Part shown: positions 1 through 6,843 of the stretch, in pieces
Numbering within the stretch: the first letter of the stretch is position 1
How the letters are laid out: the number at the start of each line of letters is the position of its first letter
Source of the DNA: Saprospiraceae bacterium
GTDB lineage: Bacteria > Bacteroidota > Bacteroidia > Chitinophagales > Saprospiraceae
DNA length: 33,831 nucleotides
NCBI GenBank assembly: GCA_026985735.1
Contig: JALSPW010000198.1
Coordinates: 1-33,831, forward strand
Direction of reading: 5' to 3'
Translations under genes and position numbers: made by a program
The notes under the pieces: generated by a model
What the model was told of the DNA's origin: nothing
Databases searched by the model: none
What the model saw: the letters and a program-made list of their open reading frames with translations, nothing else

Positions 1-391
1 ATTATTCAATTAAAAAAAACACTCTGAAAAAATTCAAAAAACTTTAGCTAATTTAATACAATTATTTTAATATTTTATTTTTTTATTTGTATTTTTAATA
101 ATTTTTTAATTCTAATTACTATGGTAAAATGCTTTTGAGATGAAATTTACAAATTATTTTATCAAATAGAGTTTATATTTCAAGTAATAGCAAAGCTATT
201 GTAAAAAAATTGTGAAATGACTTTTAATTTTATTAATCATAAAATATATACAAAGATATAATTAAAAAGATTCATGAAAGCTACCTAATATATTGCTAAT
301 TTTTCAAAATATAAAAAAATCACAACTACACAGATAAAAAGTTTTTAATCCAAAATTATTTTACCTGTGTGGTTACAAAAAAATTGAACAG
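1..391. other. AT-rich intergenic region upstream of kdsD
   Basis: Very AT-rich sequence with no convincing coding frame. A small inverted repeat (AATAGC-AAA-GCTATT, 186-200) is present but has no T-run after it on either strand, so I do not call it a terminator. TACCTGTG at 362-369 is one base off the Bacteroidota -7 element TAnnTTTG and sits 22 bases before the kdsD start. I see no TTG at the expected distance upstream, so this promoter is only a possibility. Confidence 0.5.
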
Positions 392-1357
392 ATGAAAAAC
401 AAAATAATTGAAATTGGCAAAAGAGTCCTGAAAATAGAGAAAGAAACCTTAAATAAACTGCAAAAATATATTAATGACGATTTTGTTTCTTGCGTTTCTT
501 ATCTTTTGTCAAACAAAGGACGAATTGTAGTTACCGGTGTTGGTAAAAGTGCAATAATAGCAAAGAAAATAGTCGCAACTTTCAATTCAACCGGCACACC
601 AGCTGTTTTCATGCATGCCGGAGACGCAGTACACGGCGATTTGGGAATGATAAGGGATGAAGATTCGGTTTTGTGCATTTCAAAAAGTGGAGAAACATCT
701 GAAATTAAGATTTTAATACCGGTTCTGAAAAATTTTGGAAATAAAATAATAGCAATGACATCAAAAAAAGATTCTTATCTTGCTCAAAATTCTGATTTTT
801 TGCTATACATACCCGTAGACATAGAAGCTGAACCTAATAATTTGGCACCGACGGCTTCCTCTATAGCTCAGATGGCATTTGGTGATGCACTTGCTACTTC
901 CTTAATGAGATTAAAGGGCTTTTCAAGTAAACAATTTGCAAAATTTCATCCAGGTGGTTCATTGGGAAAACAATTGTACCTTAGAGTTTCCGAGCTATAT
1001 AAGCAAAATGAAAAGCCGGAAGTGGATATAAACGCAGATATCAAAACAATAATTATTGAAATGACTTCAAAAAGACTTGGAGCAACCGCTGTTCTGAATA
1101 ACGAAAGAAAAATCATAGGAATTATTACAGATGGGGATTTAAGAAGAATGCTTAATAAAAAAATTGAACTATCTACAATAAAAGCTAAAGATATAATGAC
1201 TTCATCTCCCAAAACAATAAATTCTGACAATTTAGCAGCCATAGCGTTGGAAATAATGAGAGACAACAGCATAACTCAATTGATTGTTGTAGATAAAAAT
1301 AATAATTATCTCGGCTTTATCCATATTCATGATTTAATCAGGGAAGGAATAATATGA
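392..1357 (+). CDS. kdsD: Arabinose-5-phosphate isomerase (KpsF/GutQ/KdsD family)
   Basis: Interconverts D-ribulose 5-phosphate and D-arabinose 5-phosphate in the cytoplasm, the entry step to Kdo and thus to LPS inner core. An N-terminal SIS domain spans about residues 35-170, with the GVGKS turn (49-53), the SKSGET sugar-phosphate loop (97-102) and the family motif FHPGGSLGKQL (185-195) that carries the active-site His. Two CBS domains follow (about 203-260 and 266-320), with GIITDGDLRR and GFIHIHDLIREGI typical of CBS ends. The 321 residues match the usual length, and the ATG gives an N-terminus typical of the family. It stands alone here: kdsA, kdsB and kdsC are not adjacent. The LptF/G permease gene at the far end of the window is the only other LPS-linked gene. 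Confidence 0.95.
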   Translation: MKNKIIEIGKRVLKIEKETLNKLQKYINDDFVSCVSYLLSNKGRIVVTGVGKSAIIAKKIVATFNSTGTPAVFMHAGDAVHGDLGMIRDEDSVLCISKSGETSEIKILIPVLKNFGNKIIAMTSKKDSYLAQNSDFLLYIPVDIEAEPNNLAPTASSIAQMAFGDALATSLMRLKGFSSKQFAKFHPGGSLGKQLYLRVSELYKQNEKPEVDINADIKTIIIEMTSKRLGATAVLNNERKIIGIITDGDLRRMLNKKIELSTIKAKDIMTSSPKTINSDNLAAIALEIMRDNSITQLIVVDKNNNYLGFIHIHDLIREGII

Positions 1358-1420
1358 TAGCACTTTATTACAGTTGAATAAAAAAATAATTCACCATTTG
1401 TTTCTTTTGTATTTTTACTT

Positions 1421-1484
1421 TTGTCTTTTATCTTCCAAGCTTTGTCCTTTGAACTTCGTCATTTGAACTTTCAACTTTTTCCTT
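1421..1484. repeat. Low-complexity CTTTTATCTTCCAA / TTTGAACTT repeat tract
   Basis: Degenerate copies of TTTGAACTT follow the phrase TTTTATCTTCCAA. The same phrase and heptads recur at 6729-6814, and a purer heptad array lies at 3145-3177. All three tracts are intergenic and lie next to the 3' end of a gene. Confidence 0.6.
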
Positions 1485-1534
1485 CTCCTGAGTGGACTGC
1501 GTTAATGAACTGTAGGAAATTATTGATTTGATTT

Positions 1535-1554
1535 GTTTCAAATAAATTTGAAAC
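1535..1554. repeat. 20-bp perfect palindrome, copy 1
   Basis: GTTTCAAATAAATTTGAAAC has two 9-base arms around AA. An identical 20-mer lies at 3028-3047, and both copies share TTTG-side and CCT-side flanks. A chance exact match of this length is very unlikely even in AT-rich DNA. Confidence 0.8.
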
Positions 1555-1570
1555 ACCTGTTAAAGGGACA

Positions 1571-1630
1571 TTCCGAAAATTAAAGAGTATCTGCACCTTA
1601 GTTCGGGCAGGTTTTCGGAAATATTTTTTT
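1571..1630 (+). terminator. Two-tier hairpin followed by T-run (possible kdsD terminator)
   Basis: The outer arms TTCCGAAAA (1571-1579) and TTTTCGGAA (1612-1620) are perfectly complementary. Inside them CTGC (1591-1594) can pair with GCAG (1607-1610). ATATTTTTTT follows immediately, as in an intrinsic terminator on the + strand. It lies 214 bases after the kdsD stop, which is far for that gene, so it could instead end an unrecognised small RNA. Confidence 0.4.
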
Positions 1631-1744
1631 CACTTATTCAAAAAGAGTCATAATGAAAAAAAAATATTTCCCCAAAAAAAGTACAAAATCTTTTTTTACT
1701 ATTATTTTTGTATTTTTTTATAATATAAGTAAAAACATATATTT

Positions 1745-2125
1745 ATGTCATTTGAAATAGAAGGAAAACTTCATAAAAAATTTGAAACAGAAAGCAAAAC
1801 AGCCACTTTTCAAGCAAGAGATTTTGTGTTACTTATTGAAGACGGAAATTATCCACAATATATTAAATTCCAATTAACACAGGATAGATGTGGATTGATT
1901 GACAACTACAATGAAGGGGACGCTATCAAAGTAAGCTTTGATTTAAGAGGCAGGGAATGGAATGAAAAATATTTTACAAATTTGAATGCATGGAAGATAG
2001 AGAAAGTAGGAGAAGGTTCCACAACTCCCCAAGAGGATGTTCCTTTTCCCGATGAGGATCAAATGCCCTCAGATCCGGATTTTGAAAATAGTGCCGGACA
2101 ATTTGAGGATGATTTGCCATTTTAA
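1745..2125 (+). CDS. DUF3127 family protein, OB-like with SSB-type acidic C-terminal tip
   Basis: A 126-residue protein of the DUF3127 family, conserved in Bacteroidota and of unknown function. Residues 1 to about 92 form a compact beta-rich domain, from EIEGKLHKKFETES through the core phrase LRGREWNEKYFTNLNAWKIE; its pattern fits a small OB fold. Residues 95-126 form a Pro/Asp/Glu-rich tail that ends in FEDDLPF. That ending closely resembles the acidic tip of bacterial single-stranded DNA-binding protein (E. coli SSB ends in DDDIPF), which recruits repair and replication proteins. There is no signal peptide, so it is cytoplasmic. It is a single gene with its own terminator. A role in ssDNA or RNA binding is my inference from fold pattern and tail, not established. 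Confidence 0.85.
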   Translation: MSFEIEGKLHKKFETESKTATFQARDFVLLIEDGNYPQYIKFQLTQDRCGLIDNYNEGDAIKVSFDLRGREWNEKYFTNLNAWKIEKVGEGSTTPQEDVPFPDEDQMPSDPDFENSAGQFEDDLPF

Positions 2126-2178
2126 GACTAACTCCGGCAAACCGGATTTTCAGACACTAGTCATAACCGAGTAGATAC

Positions 2179-2212
2179 AAAAAAACTCCATAAATAAATA
2201 TGGAGTTTTTTT
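2179..2212. terminator. Bidirectional intrinsic terminator between DUF3127 and DUF1573 genes
   Basis: ACTCCATA (2185-2192) pairs with TATGGAGT (2199-2206) around a 6-base loop. An A-run precedes it and a T-run follows it, so it can terminate both convergent transcripts: the DUF3127 gene from the left and the DUF1573 gene, whose stop is at 2239, from the right. Confidence 0.85.
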
Positions 2213-2238
2213 ATTTAAATATCTAATTTATTAAGCTA

Positions 2239-2736
2239 TTACTTTGTACCTTTTAGCATACTTGGCTTTCCCTCAGGAACTCCTTTAGTTGCATCCGGCT
2301 TTAAAACTTTACCATGAATCTTAATAATATGTTTATTATTTTCCGGTTCATTTGTCACCAATGTCACTTTCTTGTGAAAAGGTCCGATACGATTAGTAGC
2401 ATATCTTATTTTAATTTCTTTTGTTTCACCTGGTTGAATAGCTTCTCTTGGCCAAGTAGGAACAGTACAACCACAGTTTCCCCGTGCACTTTTAATAATC
2501 AAAGGTTCTTTACCGGTGTTTGTAAACTTAACAATTCTGTAAGGATCTGCATTTTTTTCAATAGTACCATAATCAACATCCAAAGTTTCCAATTCCATTT
2601 TGGGAGCATTTGGATTTACTTCTTCTTTAGGTGCCATTTCTGCTTTTTTTGCTTCTTTTTTTGCTTCTTGGGCAAAAACCATGGAAGACATTACAGTGAT
2701 CATTAATAAAGACAATAAAAATTTCTTCATTTTCAT
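2239..2736 (-). CDS. Secreted DUF1573 domain protein
   Basis: A 165-residue exported protein. I start it at 2736 (MKMKKFLLSLLM...) because this gives a clean signal peptide ending VFA-Q; a longer frame reaching back to 2808 would put unlikely residues before the signal. The next ATG at 2730 is nearly as good. After the signal comes a Lys/Glu/Ala-rich linker (EAKKEAKKAE). A DUF1573 beta-sandwich follows, with its signature GNCGCTVPTWP and the phrases KFTNTGKEPLIIKSA, IQPGETKEIKIRY and TLVTNEPE. The family is abundant in Bacteroidota, resembles Ig/ASPM-like sandwiches, and has no firmly known function. Two Cys in the CGC motif could bind metal or form a disulfide. A possible -7 element (TATTTTTG, minus strand, 2806-2813) and a leader hairpin lie upstream. 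Confidence 0.9.
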   Translation of the reverse strand: MKMKKFLLSLLMITVMSSMVFAQEAKKEAKKAEMAPKEEVNPNAPKMELETLDVDYGTIEKNADPYRIVKFTNTGKEPLIIKSARGNCGCTVPTWPREAIQPGETKEIKIRYATNRIGPFHKKVTLVTNEPENNKHIIKIHGKVLKPDATKGVPEGKPSMLKGTK

Positions 2737-2768
2737 TTTTTTATGGGTTAATAAAAATAATTTCAAAT

Positions 2769-2784
2769 TACTCTTTTCAGAGTA
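2769..2784 (-). promoter_or_regulatory. Leader hairpin upstream of the DUF1573 gene
   Basis: TACTCT (2769-2774) and AGAGTA (2779-2784) pair around TTTC. If transcription starts just after the candidate -7 element at 2806-2813, this hairpin would lie near the 5' end of the mRNA. Its role is unknown; stabilising the transcript or binding a protein are both possible. Confidence 0.35.
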
Positions 2785-2975
2785 GTTATATTTAAATAAT
2801 AAATACAAAAATATATTAAATATTGTGAAAATGGGTTATTCTTCTTGTTAATAATAAGTTAATCCTTTCCCAATTATCATTTATCTTTATACTTTTCAAC
2901 TTTTGTTTTGTCACTATTTTTGCTTTGCTTTGCCGCAAAAATACCGCCAAAACAACCGGGGACATTGTTATTCAA

Positions 2976-3020
2976 CCCCGCACTTACGTACGAGGCTATA
3001 ATATGTCGTCCCTACGGGAC
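2976..3020. repeat. Pair of GC-rich palindromes
   Basis: CCCCGCAC (2976-2983) can pair imperfectly with GTACGAGG (2988-2995), six of eight pairs. GTCCC (3008-3012) pairs perfectly with GGGAC (3016-3020) around TAC. They are much more GC-rich than the surrounding DNA, as expected of repetitive extragenic palindromes. Confidence 0.5.
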
Positions 3021-3027
3021 TTCTTTT

Positions 3028-3047
3028 GTTTCAAATAAATTTGAAAC
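3028..3047. repeat. 20-bp perfect palindrome, copy 2
   Basis: Identical to the sequence at 1535-1554 and followed by a similar CCT-containing flank. It is embedded in the repeat mosaic between the DUF1573 gene and mpl. Confidence 0.8.
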
Positions 3048-3053
3048 GCCTTG

Positions 3054-3090
3054 TAGAACTTGAAAGCATGAGATAGCGTGATTTCAAAGC
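3054..3090 (+). repeat. 37-bp dispersed repeat, copy A
   Basis: Begins TAGAACTTGAAAGCATGAG. The reverse complement of 10524-10560 matches it at 34 of 37 positions. Both copies are intergenic and lie beside other repeats. Confidence 0.75.
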
Positions 3091-3144
3091 CGGTTTTAAA
3101 TTCATAATTCATCATTAAATCTCTTTTGTCTTTCAAACTTTTTC

Positions 3145-3177
3145 CTTTGAACTTTGAACTTTGAACTTTGAACTTTG
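3145..3177. repeat. CTTTGAA heptad tandem array (about 4.7 copies)
   Basis: Four perfect CTTTGAA units and a partial fifth. Degenerate versions occur at 1421-1484 and 6729-6814. An ATTCATAATTCATCATT tract lies just before it, as it does before the 6729 copy. Confidence 0.85.
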
Positions 3178-3274
3178 CACTTTTCTTTCCACCGTAGCAA
3201 TTGTTCCGAATTACTCAGGTAAAATATAAAATTCAACTACGTCATATATAATCACAAGGTTTACAAAGTCTTTC

Positions 3275-4573
3275 TCACAAATCTATTCCTCCAAAATTTC
3301 CTGAACTCATAAATAAAAAAACAGCATTTTCCGTATCTAATCCATCTATATATTTTTTTAATTTTGAAGGATTATCAAAAACTTTCAAATCTTGCTTCCC
3401 GAAATAATTTTTTATTTCCTCTTTATCTAACGGGGGCATTTTCTTCATCTTCAATGTATGCGGATTATACAAAACTATAGCTTTATCTGCATTGTTCATA
3501 GTATTTCTGTATTGGGGCAAAAAATCTTTATTCAAGCTGCTAAAAGTATGCAATTCATATATCGCATACAATGTTTTATCACTATATTGAGAATGTACGG
3601 CATTGATTGTAGCTTTTAGTTTGGCAGGAGCATGTGCAAAATCAAGAAACTTAATAGTTTTTTCATCTTCATAAATTTTTTGAAGTCTTTTGGAGGCTCC
3701 GTCAAAATCCGCTATTGCTTTCCAGAAATCGCTTTCATCAACACCTAATTCTTTACATACTAACATAGCTGCATTAAGGTTTTGCATATTATGTTCTCCG
3801 AAAATTTTAAGAGAATGTTTTTCTTTTATACCTGTATATGGTAGGAGAGTAAGATTTTTTGAATTTTCCGACTTTTGAATAGCTTCATTTATCTTTTCAT
3901 CATTTTCATAATAAATCAATGTTCCGCCTGATGAAATTTTATCAATAAATATTTTAAATTGTTCTTTGTAGTTATCGTAAGTGGGAAATACATTCATGTG
4001 ATCCCAATCTATCCCTGTTATCACTGCCACATCAGGATAATAATGATGTATTTTAGGTATTCTATCTATTGGTGAACTCAGATATTCATCACCTTCCAGT
4101 ACTATCAATGGGGCATCGGAAAACCGTACCATAAGATCAAAACCGGCAATTTTACCTCCAACTAAATAATCAAAATCCACTCCTTCTTTTTTTAAAACCC
4201 ACATAATCATAGAAGTAGTTGTAGTTTTACCTTGACTACCCGCTATTACAACTCTCTTTTTGTTTTTTGAAATACTAAAAATAAATTCGGGATAAGAATA
4301 TATTTTCAGTCCCAAATCAATTGCTTTTTTAAGTTCGGGATTGTCTTTACGGGCATGCATTCCCAAAATAATAAAATCTAAATCCGGAGTTATATTGTTT
4401 TCATCCCAACCGGTTTTTTCAGGCAATAAACCTTCTTTTTCCAATCTTGATTTTGAAGGGTTATAAATTTCATCATCAGAGCCTGTAATAGTATGACCTT
4501 CATTTTTTAAAGCTATGGCAATATTATGCATTGCTGCACCACCAATTGAAATTATATGTATTTTATACATCAT
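3275..4573 (-). CDS. mpl: UDP-N-acetylmuramate:L-Ala-gamma-D-Glu-meso-DAP ligase (Mpl-type)
   Basis: A Mur-ligase family protein of 432 residues. The N-terminus is a Rossmann-like domain, IHIISIGGAAMHNIAIALK (5-23), followed by GSDDEIYNPS. The ATP-binding P-loop is GSQGKTTTT (112-120), and the central domain contains LEGDEYLSSPIDR and ITGIDWDHMNVFP. The phrase AMHNIAIAL separates Mpl from MurC. Mpl joins recycled murein tripeptide to UDP-MurNAc, saving de novo synthesis. Mur ligases of this group usually have H or N after GS/GT in the P-loop; Q here is a mild variation. The first two codons are both ATG (4573 or 4570). It lies behind fadL on the same strand but a strong terminator separates them, so it is probably transcribed alone. 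Confidence 0.9.
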   Translation of the reverse strand: MMYKIHIISIGGAAMHNIAIALKNEGHTITGSDDEIYNPSKSRLEKEGLLPEKTGWDENNITPDLDFIILGMHARKDNPELKKAIDLGLKIYSYPEFIFSISKNKKRVVIAGSQGKTTTTSMIMWVLKKEGVDFDYLVGGKIAGFDLMVRFSDAPLIVLEGDEYLSSPIDRIPKIHHYYPDVAVITGIDWDHMNVFPTYDNYKEQFKIFIDKISSGGTLIYYENDEKINEAIQKSENSKNLTLLPYTGIKEKHSLKIFGEHNMQNLNAAMLVCKELGVDESDFWKAIADFDGASKRLQKIYEDEKTIKFLDFAHAPAKLKATINAVHSQYSDKTLYAIYELHTFSSLNKDFLPQYRNTMNNADKAIVLYNPHTLKMKKMPPLDKEEIKNYFGKQDLKVFDNPSKLKKYIDGLDTENAVFLFMSSGNFGGIDL

Positions 4574-4584
4574 TATTATTTTTA

Positions 4585-4620
4585 TATAAAAAAAGAGGAG
4601 CCTCTATGGACTCCTCTTAT
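4585..4620 (-). terminator. Intrinsic terminator of the FadL-family gene
   Basis: AAGAGGAG (4593-4600) pairs with CTCCTCTT (4611-4618), with CC/GG pairs possible inside. Read on the minus strand the hairpin is followed by TTTTTTTATA. It lies 29 bases past the fadL-like stop and before the mpl start. Confidence 0.9.
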
Positions 4621-4648
4621 TACGTAAAACATTAAAAAAAATTATATT

Positions 4649-6328
4649 TTAAAGTTTCAAAGAAGCACCTAACGCAAAAACTAATGCTGTTTTGTCATAA
4701 GTTTCTTTATATGTTCCGAAATCTTTTTCATATTTATCATAAGATGTTGTTGAAACTCCAAGATCGATATCCAAGCTTGATGTTGGATGTACTACAAATC
4801 CAAAACCTATTGTTTTTGTAGGTAAAGAATAACTCAATGAAGATTGATATACAGAATTAGGTTTTGAATTCGTCATTAAAAATCCGGCACTTACTCCAAA
4901 CATACTACTCAAATCATATTGTAATCCGATTGCAAATTCAGTTGAATTACCTGCCAATAATGTTTTATCGGTCGAACCGGCAAAAGTAGTTTCTTCACCA
5001 TTTGTCACAAATTCACCGGCAGCATTTTTCTTTCCGTATTTAGCTGCTTTATCAAAATAATAATGGAAACCTGTCTGAAGTTTTAAGCCTCCCGTTTTAT
5101 ATCTAAGCCCCGCAGAAAACATCGCAGGCATTTCAGCCGGCACTTCTTCTCCATCTTTATACAAGCCCAAATCATCCTTGATGACTTTTGTGGTAACTGT
5201 CATATTTGTTTTCATTTCGTATTTAAATGCAAGTCCCAAATTTCCATCCATAAGATTAAAGTCTACTCCAATAAACGGAGTAATACCCGAACCGGTTTGT
5301 TCAACCTGTAATTCTTTGTCTGCCAATTGATTTGCGGTAGCCGTTAGAACAGCGGCATTACCATTAAGTGCGGCAATCTGCTCGTTTAATGTAGGTGTAG
5401 CTTGTTCAATAGCTCCTGAAAATTGTTTTAAAGTAAGAACAGAGGGATCAGAAATACCTATTGCCTGCCCCGCTTTGATCAATCCGTTATAAGTATCATC
5501 ATCAATATAACCATTAGCTTTTATTTGTGCTAATGTGAAATCACCAGCTCCTCCATCAATAAAGGGTTGTAATTGGCCGGGTATCTGTGTTATCTGTGTC
5601 AATTGGGAAGATAATCCATTTAGTGTAGGAACAGCTTTTTGATTTATAAAGTCATCTGCTCTCATTGTTTGACCACCATTAACAACAGAAATGTCTTTTA
5701 TAGACCCATCATATTTATTACTTGCAGTTACATATCTGGCACCAACAGCAACAGATATCATATCATTAATTTTATATGAAGCTGCTGCCTGAAATCCTAA
5801 ATAGGAAGATGTTCCCGTAATTGAAGACTTGACATCATAACCTGTCACGGATAAATCAACTCCTGCTTTATCTCCAACATCTTTCAATCCAGCTAATAAA
5901 GACGGAAGGCTTGCTAATTGATATTCAAAATCCGGTAAACCTTTATTAAATTCAGCACTTCCACCGCCTCCTATCACGGTAAAACCAGCAGACAATGCCA
6001 AATTTCCTCTTTTGTAAACTGCAAATGCAGTAGGTAAAAAAGGAACAAAAGTCTTTCCCTCATAAGTATCATTATTCAATCCTGGAAATGAAGAAGTTAC
6101 TGTTCTGGACTGTTTAATAGTCTGTGAATTAATCTGTAGATAAAACCCATCTTCTAATTGCGTCAATCCTGCCGGATTAAAAAATACGGCATCAACATCC
6201 ACAGAAGCATCTCTTGCCATCATCCTTACCCAAGCAGCACTTTGATTGGTATTGGTAACAATCCCACCTGCAAAAGATAACTGGGCAATAAGAATAAAAC
6301 TGAAAATTGTAAAAATTGCTTTTTTCAT
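4649..6328 (-). CDS. OmpP1/FadL family outer-membrane transport protein
   Basis: A 559-residue outer-membrane beta-barrel. It has a signal peptide (MKKAIFTIFSFILIAQLSFA) and then the family N-terminus, GGIVTNTNQSAAWVRM...DAVFFNPAGLTQL, with the diagnostic NPAGL motif. Alternating strand patterns run through the rest and it ends in the strand ALVFALGASLKL. FadL proteins take up long-chain fatty acids or other hydrophobic molecules; the substrate here is unknown. At 559 residues it exceeds the roughly 430-450 of E. coli FadL. The excess lies mostly at about residues 225-340, a Gln/Ala/Leu-rich stretch that looks helical rather than beta. A strong terminator follows. A -7-like element and a leader hairpin lie 106-136 bases upstream of the start. 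Confidence 0.9.
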   Translation of the reverse strand: MKKAIFTIFSFILIAQLSFAGGIVTNTNQSAAWVRMMARDASVDVDAVFFNPAGLTQLEDGFYLQINSQTIKQSRTVTSSFPGLNNDTYEGKTFVPFLPTAFAVYKRGNLALSAGFTVIGGGGSAEFNKGLPDFEYQLASLPSLLAGLKDVGDKAGVDLSVTGYDVKSSITGTSSYLGFQAAASYKINDMISVAVGARYVTASNKYDGSIKDISVVNGGQTMRADDFINQKAVPTLNGLSSQLTQITQIPGQLQPFIDGGAGDFTLAQIKANGYIDDDTYNGLIKAGQAIGISDPSVLTLKQFSGAIEQATPTLNEQIAALNGNAAVLTATANQLADKELQVEQTGSGITPFIGVDFNLMDGNLGLAFKYEMKTNMTVTTKVIKDDLGLYKDGEEVPAEMPAMFSAGLRYKTGGLKLQTGFHYYFDKAAKYGKKNAAGEFVTNGEETTFAGSTDKTLLAGNSTEFAIGLQYDLSSMFGVSAGFLMTNSKPNSVYQSSLSYSLPTKTIGFGFVVHPTSSLDIDLGVSTTSYDKYEKDFGTYKETYDKTALVFALGASLKL

Positions 6329-6433
6329 TTTTAAAAATTTTTTGTTAAAAAATAATCTGTATTTCTCAATTTAAAGACTTCGCCTTAATGAGATTTGATT
6401 TGTTTTTGTTGATATGTTCTAAAATTATAAGAA

Positions 6434-6464
6434 GTCGAAAATAGCATTCGACAGTCCAAAGATA
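6434..6464 (-). promoter_or_regulatory. Candidate fadL promoter (-7 element) and leader hairpin
   Basis: On the minus strand TATCTTTG (6457-6464) fits the Bacteroidota -7 consensus TAnnTTTG. I do not see a good TTG upstream. The predicted transcript start falls near 6451, directly at the perfect hairpin GTCGAA/TTCGAC (6434-6439 and 6447-6452). Confidence 0.35.
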
Positions 6465-6688
6465 TAATTTTTTTTGTTTATAAAAAAATAATATTTATAA
6501 AACCATTATAACAAGTACCCGGTAATAATACTTTTTAGATAAAAAACAAAGATTTTATCTAAATTTAGAACAACTGATGCGTTAAGAATTAGGGATAACT
6601 CTTTGAAATAAAATCACAGAATTTTGCAAGGCAATTTCACGGCATAAACCCCAAAATTAATAAAATCAACCTCTTCTATCAAATCCGT

Positions 6689-6814
6689 AATTCATAATTC
6701 ACCATTCATAATTCATCATTAAATCCTTTTATCTTTTATCTTCCAAACTTTGAACTTTTGCCTTTGAACTTTTTACTTTTTACTTTTGCCTTTGAACTTT
6801 GAACTTTGAACTTT
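6689..6814. repeat. Composite ATTCATAATTCA plus TTTGAACTT repeat tract
   Basis: Direct copies of ATTCATAATTCA/ATTCACC are followed by ATCATTAAATC, then TTTTATCTTCCAAA and degenerate CTTTGAA heptads. The same order of modules occurs at 3101-3177, so the tract moves or arises as a unit. Confidence 0.65.
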
Positions 6815-6822
6815 AAATAATA

Positions 6823-6839
6823 TAGTGTCTGTCTATAAA
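6823..6839. repeat. TGTCTGTC-family repeat, single arm
   Basis: TAGTGTCTGTCTATAAA matches one arm of the palindromes at 16846-16898 and 22268-22318. No complementary arm is visible nearby. It lies just past the nadB stop. Confidence 0.6.
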
Positions 6840-6843
6840 ATCC

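Larger units (their letters stand above)
1358..1744. other. Intergenic region with repeats between kdsD and the DUF3127 gene
   Basis: No coding frame is convincing. It contains a TTTGAACTT-rich tract (about 1421-1484), a perfect 20-bp palindrome (1535-1554), a two-tier hairpin with a T-run (1571-1630), and a TATTTTTG sequence at 1703-1710. The last fits the Bacteroidota -7 element for the DUF3127 gene, but I see no TTG at the right distance upstream. Confidence 0.5.
2737..3274. other. Repeat-rich intergenic region between the DUF1573 gene and mpl
   Basis: No coding frame is supported. From left to right it holds a leader hairpin of the DUF1573 gene (2769-2784), two short GC-rich hairpins (2976-2995 and 3008-3020), the second 20-bp palindrome (3028-3047), a 37-bp dispersed element (3054-3090), an ATTCATAATTCA-type tract (about 3101-3121) and a heptad array (3145-3177). 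It reads as a mosaic of short repeats found elsewhere in the window. Confidence 0.55.
6329..6843. other. Intergenic region between the fadL-like gene and nadB
   Basis: No coding frame is supported. It contains the probable fadL leader and promoter (6329-6464), an AT-rich stretch, an ATTCATAATTCA tract (about 6689-6724), the TTTGAACTT tract (6729-6814) and a half-copy of the TGTCTGTC palindrome family (6823-6839). A 26-base phrase around 6521-6546 (GGTAATAATACTTTTTAG onward) closely resembles one around 11868-11892. Confidence 0.5.

Noticed and set aside
186-200. AATAGC-AAA-GCTATT hairpin as a terminator
   Set aside because: No T-run follows on either strand.
2314-2706. + strand frame of 130 residues opposite the DUF1573 gene
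   Set aside because: It is a Cys/Phe-rich shadow of a well-supported gene on the other strand.
1421-3183. CRISPR array suggested by the heptad and palindrome repeats
   Set aside because: The units are 7 bases in direct tandem or isolated palindromes, with no regular spacers and no cas genes.
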